DNA of 64,000 nucleotides from Cognataquiflexum rubidum (GTDB lineage Bacteria; Bacteroidota; Bacteroidia; Cytophagales; Cyclobacteriaceae), in the NCBI RefSeq assembly GCF_022538115.1, contig NZ_JAKZAL010000014.1:62001-126000 (forward strand), given 5' to 3'. Shown here in pieces: positions 59,783 to 64,000 of the stretch. The notes below the pieces were generated by a model. The model was not told the origin of the DNA. It was given only the letters and a program-made list of their open reading frames with translations, and did not search any database. Numbering within the stretch: position 1 is the stretch's first letter; each line of letters opens with the position of its first letter. The position numbers and the translations under genes are program-made.

Positions 59783-62251
59783 TCAATCCAGATAATACAC
59801 CCGCTTAACCCTGCTGCTGATATTGGTGAGCAACTCATAGGGGATGGTTCCTATTCTTTCGGAAAGTTCTTTCAGGGAGATTCCCGGCCCATAGATAATC
59901 ACTTCATCTCCTTCATTGGCCTCAATACCGCTGATATTGACCATGGTCATGTCCATGCAGACATTCCCGATGACAGGGGCTTTTTTGCCATGGACGAGGA
60001 CAAAACCTTTGCCGTTGCTGAACCTACGGTCATAGCCGTCTGCATATCCCAAAGCTATGGTGGCGATTTTACCGTCTTCTTCCATGATTCCCTTTCTGCT
60101 GTACCCGATGCTTTGCCCTTTCGGGACGGATTTGATTTGGGAAATGGTGGTTTTCAGCGTACTGATAGATTTGAGATGGGATTCAAATTTTCCAGAGACC
60201 TCGACGCCATATAATCCGATTCCCAATCGGACCATGTCCATTTGGTATTCGGGAAATTGGATGATCCCTGCCGAATTAAGGGCATGACGCAGTGGTTTAT
60301 AATCCAAGTTGGAACTGATGGCCTCGCACATACTGAGGAAGGAGCGAAGCTGTTCCAAAGAAAAATCCCTGTGAATAACTTCATCAGCTCCTACCAAATG
60401 CGTATACATGCTCCTAATCTCCAATTGTGGATAACTTTGGATCAAGGAAAGCAACCGTGGAATATGCTCGGGTTCAAAACCAAGCCTGTGCATGCCGGTA
60501 TCCATGTCCAAATGGATCTTCATGTGGATAGCTCTATTTTGGCAGAATTTTCCCAACTGCTGAAAAAAATCAGGACTGTAGACCACTGGTTCTAGATCAA
60601 ATTTTTCCAGGTGGATAAATGATTCCTGAACAGGATTGAGTACCATAATCGGCAATTGGATTCCTTCTTCCCGCAGGGCGACGCCTTCGTCAGTATAGGC
60701 CACAGCAAGGTAATCTGCACGTAATTGTTGGAGGTGATTGGCGATTTCGGCTGCACCACCGCCATAAGCAAATGCCTTCACCATAACCATGACTTTGGTA
60801 GAGGGAAGAAGCTGGGTTTTATAAAAATTGTAATTATGTGTCAGCGCATTCAGGTTGATCTCTAAAGTCGTCCCATGAATCCTTTGCTGCAGCCTGTTGA
60901 CAATGACCTCAAATCCGAATTTCCGCGCCCCAGTCACCAATACCAAATCATTCTCAAAATCTTCTTGCGAGACATGATGAAGCAGGGTTTCAGTATCGGC
61001 AAAAAAGACTGCTTTTCCTTCAAAGCTATCTTTTAAAGAGGTGATTTTTTCTCCGACACCGATCAGAAAATCAATCTGATAATGGGTAAGAAGATTCCCG
61101 ACTTCTTTGTAGACTTCAGTTACATTTCCTACCTGAAGCATATCTGATAAAATCAGGACTTTTCTCCTTTTTGGCCTTTGGGCAGCCATAAAATCCAAAG
61201 CCAATCTCAATCCGGCTAAGTCATTGTTATACGTATCGTCGATAATCAGGCAATCGTTGATCCCCGGCTTCAGGGTAAGCCTCATCTCGACAGCTTTCAG
61301 GTGGTTGAGGCCTTCCTGAATCAATGACTCTTCAAGTCCCAATGAAAGAGCTGCTATAATCACATGGCGGATATTTTCCAAAGAAGCCTGGTCTCCAAAG
61401 GGTACAGAAAAAGTAAAAACGCTCAAATCGGGTTTCATCAGCAGGATTTTGGATCGGTCTGATTCCTTTTTGACTGAAAGTGTGTAGTCTGCTCCTGAAG
61501 TATCTGACCAAGAAATGAGTTGTTTTTCGGCAAATCTGGAGGAAAGATGCGCATGGATTTTTTGATGGTCTTTCCGGTAAATGATGAATTCGCTTTGGAC
61601 AAACAGCTTTGCTTTTTCTGCCAGTTTTTGTTCCATCGATTCAAAACCTTCTTCATGGGCAGTTCCGATATTGGTATAAATCCCCATCTGAGGCCGAAGG
61701 ATTGCCGCCAGTTTTTCCATTTCTCCAGGTTTGGAGATTCCGGCCTCCATGATGGCTACCTGATGGTTTTGCTCGATTCCAAAAACTGAAAGCGGTACTC
61801 CTACTTGACTGTTGTAGCTTTTGGGGCTTTTTGCAACCGCATATTTCTGTCCCAAAACTTGCCCTAACCATTCTTTGACTATGGTTTTTCCATTGCTTCC
61901 TGTGATGCTTACCAATGGTCCGGCAAACAAAGAACGCTCATAAGCTGCCAATTGCTGCAGGGCTTGGTGTGGGTTATCCACAGCGATAAAGGTGCTGTCC
62001 TTGGTCAGGGATTCGGAAATAGGAATTCCTTTCTGTATCAAAAAATTCCTCACTCCTTCTTGATATACAGGGGTGATAAATTCATGTCCGTCAAATTTTG
62101 CCCCTCTGAGGGCTACAAAAAGTGTTTTTGACGGCTCCAGGATATTTCTGGAATCAATGGAAATCCAACTCACCAGCGCTGAACCGGAATGGGAAATCAA
62201 TTCCCCATTCACCAATTCGCTTATCTGTTGTGCCGTGAGAGATTGGATCAT
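59783..62251 (-). CDS. MurF-alanine racemase fusion (UDP-MurNAc-tripeptide:D-Ala-D-Ala ligase / Alr)
   Basis: 822 residues joining two cell-wall enzymes. The MurF part (1 to about 450) adds D-Ala-D-Ala to UDP-MurNAc-tripeptide; its ATP loop is GSNGKT (118-123), and DDTYNND lies near the middle domain. The Alr part (about 455-822) makes D-Ala from L-Ala; its PLP lysine lies in VMVKAFAYGGG near residue 490, and the second catalytic Tyr-containing block is GIGLYGVE, with CMDMTMVNISG later. The fusion is typical of Bacteroidota. Cytosolic; supplies substrate directly for peptidoglycan precursors. Confidence 0.95.
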   Translation of the reverse strand: MIQSLTAQQISELVNGELISHSGSALVSWISIDSRNILEPSKTLFVALRGAKFDGHEFITPVYQEGVRNFLIQKGIPISESLTKDSTFIAVDNPHQALQQLAAYERSLFAGPLVSITGSNGKTIVKEWLGQVLGQKYAVAKSPKSYNSQVGVPLSVFGIEQNHQVAIMEAGISKPGEMEKLAAILRPQMGIYTNIGTAHEEGFESMEQKLAEKAKLFVQSEFIIYRKDHQKIHAHLSSRFAEKQLISWSDTSGADYTLSVKKESDRSKILLMKPDLSVFTFSVPFGDQASLENIRHVIIAALSLGLEESLIQEGLNHLKAVEMRLTLKPGINDCLIIDDTYNNDLAGLRLALDFMAAQRPKRRKVLILSDMLQVGNVTEVYKEVGNLLTHYQIDFLIGVGEKITSLKDSFEGKAVFFADTETLLHHVSQEDFENDLVLVTGARKFGFEVIVNRLQQRIHGTTLEINLNALTHNYNFYKTQLLPSTKVMVMVKAFAYGGGAAEIANHLQQLRADYLAVAYTDEGVALREEGIQLPIMVLNPVQESFIHLEKFDLEPVVYSPDFFQQLGKFCQNRAIHMKIHLDMDTGMHRLGFEPEHIPRLLSLIQSYPQLEIRSMYTHLVGADEVIHRDFSLEQLRSFLSMCEAISSNLDYKPLRHALNSAGIIQFPEYQMDMVRLGIGLYGVEVSGKFESHLKSISTLKTTISQIKSVPKGQSIGYSRKGIMEEDGKIATIALGYADGYDRRFSNGKGFVLVHGKKAPVIGNVCMDMTMVNISGIEANEGDEVIIYGPGISLKELSERIGTIPYELLTNISSRVKRVYYLD

Positions 62252-62275
62252 AGGATAAAGTTAAGAATTTGGGAT

Positions 62276-63331
62276 TTACTCTTCTTTCTTTTTGAAAAAC
62301 ACCTGCTTGATCCATCTTGGTAAGAAAATAGCTCCTAATATCAAATAAGGATAGTAAGAAAGCATTCTCCAAAGAATACTCGTCACGAAAGTGTAGCCAT
62401 TCAAGAATTCTGCAAAGAATTGCCCGAAGAAGAACTCTGCGGTACCACTACTTCCCGGTGTCGGCGAAATCATCATCACGATCCACATGATGACTTGTCT
62501 GGCAAAAATCACCACATGCTCACTGACAGTTAAACTTTCATAAGCACCTATCAGCGCATTGAGCATAAGATATCTTGAACTCCAGATAAATATGGTTGCG
62601 CCTATGATGGTCAGCCAATATTTGTAGTTTTTGCCAATCAGCTCCTTGGAAGCCTCAATGATTTGATTGCCGAATTCATTGGCCGAATATTTCCATTTTC
62701 TAAGCCATTTGATAGAAAAAATCTTTAACAAAACCCACTTGAATACCCTTGGTTTGTAAAATAGTGCCAAAGCCATAACCAAAGAATAGGAGGCATAAAG
62801 GCCATAACTGATCCAAAACAAGACTTCAAGACTTCTGCCAAGTCTCATTTCCATCATCCTGCTTGCCGGGAAAATATTGCCCTGTGCAAAATACAGGATA
62901 ATGGGTGCACCGATTACAAAGAAAAGATTATCCAGAATAGCCGTCAACATCACATAAGCAATGGCTTTGCCGAGTTTGATTCCTTCTTTATTCAAAATGA
63001 AAATTGCTACTGCAGAGCCTCCCACTACAGAGGGAGTTACAGCTGAAGAAAACTCCCATAGGATGACGACATATAGGGCTCTAGACCAAGTCAGGTGCTG
63101 ATCCGTGACTACCCTGATCCGATACATGTAGCCAATATCACGGCAAAGAATAACCACTATAGCCAACAAAATCCACCAGATTGACCCATCAAAAACACCC
63201 TTCAGGGTTTGTGCATTGATACTCGGATCGAGATAAAACATCAAAAAAACAATGCCTAGACCAATAATCACCGGAAACCAGACCTTATTCGGGTTGAGGG
63301 TTGCAAAAATCTGCTTATTATCTAGTTTCAT
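62276..63331 (-). CDS. Lysylphosphatidylglycerol synthase TM-region family protein (UPF0104)
   Basis: 351 residues with about eight TM helices. Features of the flippase-like family are RDIGYMYRIRVVTD, the segment WEFSSAVTPSVVGGSAVAIFIL, and the later SPTPGSSGTAEFFFGQFF motif (P-x-PGxxG). It lacks the soluble aminoacyl-transferase part of MprF, so it is probably a lipid transporter or regulator only. It is 24 nt upstream of MurF-Alr on the same strand and 3 nt downstream of scpA, indicating one operon. Confidence 0.9.
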   Translation of the reverse strand: MKLDNKQIFATLNPNKVWFPVIIGLGIVFLMFYLDPSINAQTLKGVFDGSIWWILLAIVVILCRDIGYMYRIRVVTDQHLTWSRALYVVILWEFSSAVTPSVVGGSAVAIFILNKEGIKLGKAIAYVMLTAILDNLFFVIGAPIILYFAQGNIFPASRMMEMRLGRSLEVLFWISYGLYASYSLVMALALFYKPRVFKWVLLKIFSIKWLRKWKYSANEFGNQIIEASKELIGKNYKYWLTIIGATIFIWSSRYLMLNALIGAYESLTVSEHVVIFARQVIMWIVMMISPTPGSSGTAEFFFGQFFAEFLNGYTFVTSILWRMLSYYPYLILGAIFLPRWIKQVFFKKKEE

Positions 63332-63334
63332 ATC

Positions 63335-64000
63335 CTATACCGAAGGAACCGTTTCCTGCTTCTCTACCCAAAAATTGTTGAACCCTTCTCCTATTGTAAT
63401 GGTAACCATAGATAATTGTAATAATTCCAAAATCGCTAAAAAAGTATAAATAACAAAGATTTTTTCCGGCTTGTAGCTGATAAATTCAGTAAAAGGGACC
63501 CGGTTTTTTAGCAACATTTTTTCGAGAACAAAGTCTTTTTGCTGCTCGATGGTATATGGATACTGTATGACGGTATGTTTTGTTTCATCTGTCCTAGAAC
63601 TGTATTTGGACATCACCTTTTGGAATACCTTCAAAAGCTTATAAAGATCTAAGTCCTGCATCTCTGCATCAACATCATCTGCCTTTGCCAGCTGTTTGAT
63701 TTCTGACATTACATTACCTCTTTGCTCTTTTGCAAGGCGTGTTTCCTCCAGTTTTGCAAGTTCAAGGATGACGGATTTGTATTTTTTATATTCCAATAAA
63801 TGTCGGATCAATTCTTCCCTCGGATCTATCTCAGACCCATTTTCGTCCAATTCGGGACGGGGAATCAGCATTTTTGATTTTATTTTCATCAATGTGGCCG
63901 CAAAAAGGATAAAATCACTTGCCACCTCAATTTCCATTTTTTCCAGATGGTGGATATAATCAAGAAAATCCTGCGTGATTTTTGAAATCGGGATATCATA
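63335..64000 (-). CDS. scpA: Segregation and condensation protein A (5' end outside window)
   Basis: 222 residues are visible; the frame is open to the window edge. ScpA is the kleisin that bridges the SMC ATPase in chromosome condensation, together with ScpB. Family features are PISKITQDFLDYIHHLEKM near the visible start, then SDFILFAATLMKIKSKMLIPRP, the acidic linker ELDENGSEIDPREEL, and the C-terminal winged-helix region FVIYTFLAILELLQL. The ATG at 63937 is internal. The gene leads a run with the flippase-like gene and MurF-Alr. Confidence 0.93.
   Translation of the reverse strand, partial: YDIPISKITQDFLDYIHHLEKMEIEVASDFILFAATLMKIKSKMLIPRPELDENGSEIDPREELIRHLLEYKKYKSVILELAKLEETRLAKEQRGNVMSEIKQLAKADDVDAEMQDLDLYKLLKVFQKVMSKYSSRTDETKHTVIQYPYTIEQQKDFVLEKMLLKNRVPFTEFISYKPEKIFVIYTFLAILELLQLSMVTITIGEGFNNFWVEKQETVPSV

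Noticed and set aside
1-64000. CRISPR arrays, complete insertion sequences, prophage genes or rRNA
   Set aside because: No regularly spaced repeats, transposase, integrase, phage structural gene or rRNA sequence was seen.

Overview
The window comes from the chromosome of a Bacteroidota bacterium, most likely a pigmented Cytophagales member close to Cyclobacteriaceae/Algoriphagus. The signs are a SecD-SecF fusion, a MurF-alanine racemase fusion, TonB-dependent transport, a CrtD-type carotenoid desaturase, type III pantothenate kinase and many starts preceded by the Bacteroidota -7 box TAnnTTTG. Family assignments were made by reading motifs; no search was run.

Layout. 1-3.9 kb: end of uridine kinase, a small membrane protein and SecDF, closed by a strong terminator. 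4.0-9.6 kb: an unusual locus with three paralogous 7-TM proteins, two paralogous 136-residue proteins ending in a CPPxC tail, a histidine kinase with almost no extracytoplasmic part, a LuxR-type response regulator and an oxidoreductase overlapping it. 9.7-23.7 kb: mostly housekeeping genes (glycyl-tRNA synthetase, CrtD-like desaturase, M14 and M16 peptidases, two tiny PLDc_N membrane proteins, a TIGR01777 epimerase, fluoride channel CrcB, PnuC-type transporter plus NadR-like kinase, fatty-acid desaturase). 23.9-26.5 kb: a TPP riboswitch in front of a TonB-dependent receptor. 26.5-33 kb: two unknown proteins, an SDR, a RES/Xre toxin-antitoxin pair, an acetyltransferase, CoaX, an M23 peptidase and a threonine dehydratase-like enzyme. 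33.0-33.9 kb: a DUF4160/DUF2442 cassette sits between two 132-bp copies of the dehydratase 3' end. 34-41 kb: DUF3050 protein, SlyD-like isomerase, VTT membrane protein, UvrA, VOC protein, patatin and methyltransferase. 41.3-48.8 kb: a four-gene set (lipoprotein, 108-aa protein, 1664-aa TM+TPR protein, 537-aa protein) in which the two large proteins end in domains that read as the cytoplasmic domain of the type III secretion/flagellar export gate (FlhA/SctV, FHIPEP), with no other secretion gene in view. 48.9-49.1 kb: tRNA-Val(GAC) followed by two damaged copies of its 3' half. 49.3-64 kb: second M14 peptidase, SulP transporter, MFS transporter, a degenerate phosphohexomutase, a TauE/SafE-Crp-MFS group, MurF-Alr, a flippase-like membrane protein and partial ScpA.

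Most notable: the FHIPEP-domain locus; the tandemly duplicated 7-TM/CPPxC locus with its two-component system; the cassette that preserves the end of the gene it entered; the tRNA-derived repeats; and the phosphohexomutase relative that has lost its catalytic domain and metal site. Start codons were moved from the longest reading frame wherever a signal peptide, promoter or family N-terminus argued for it.
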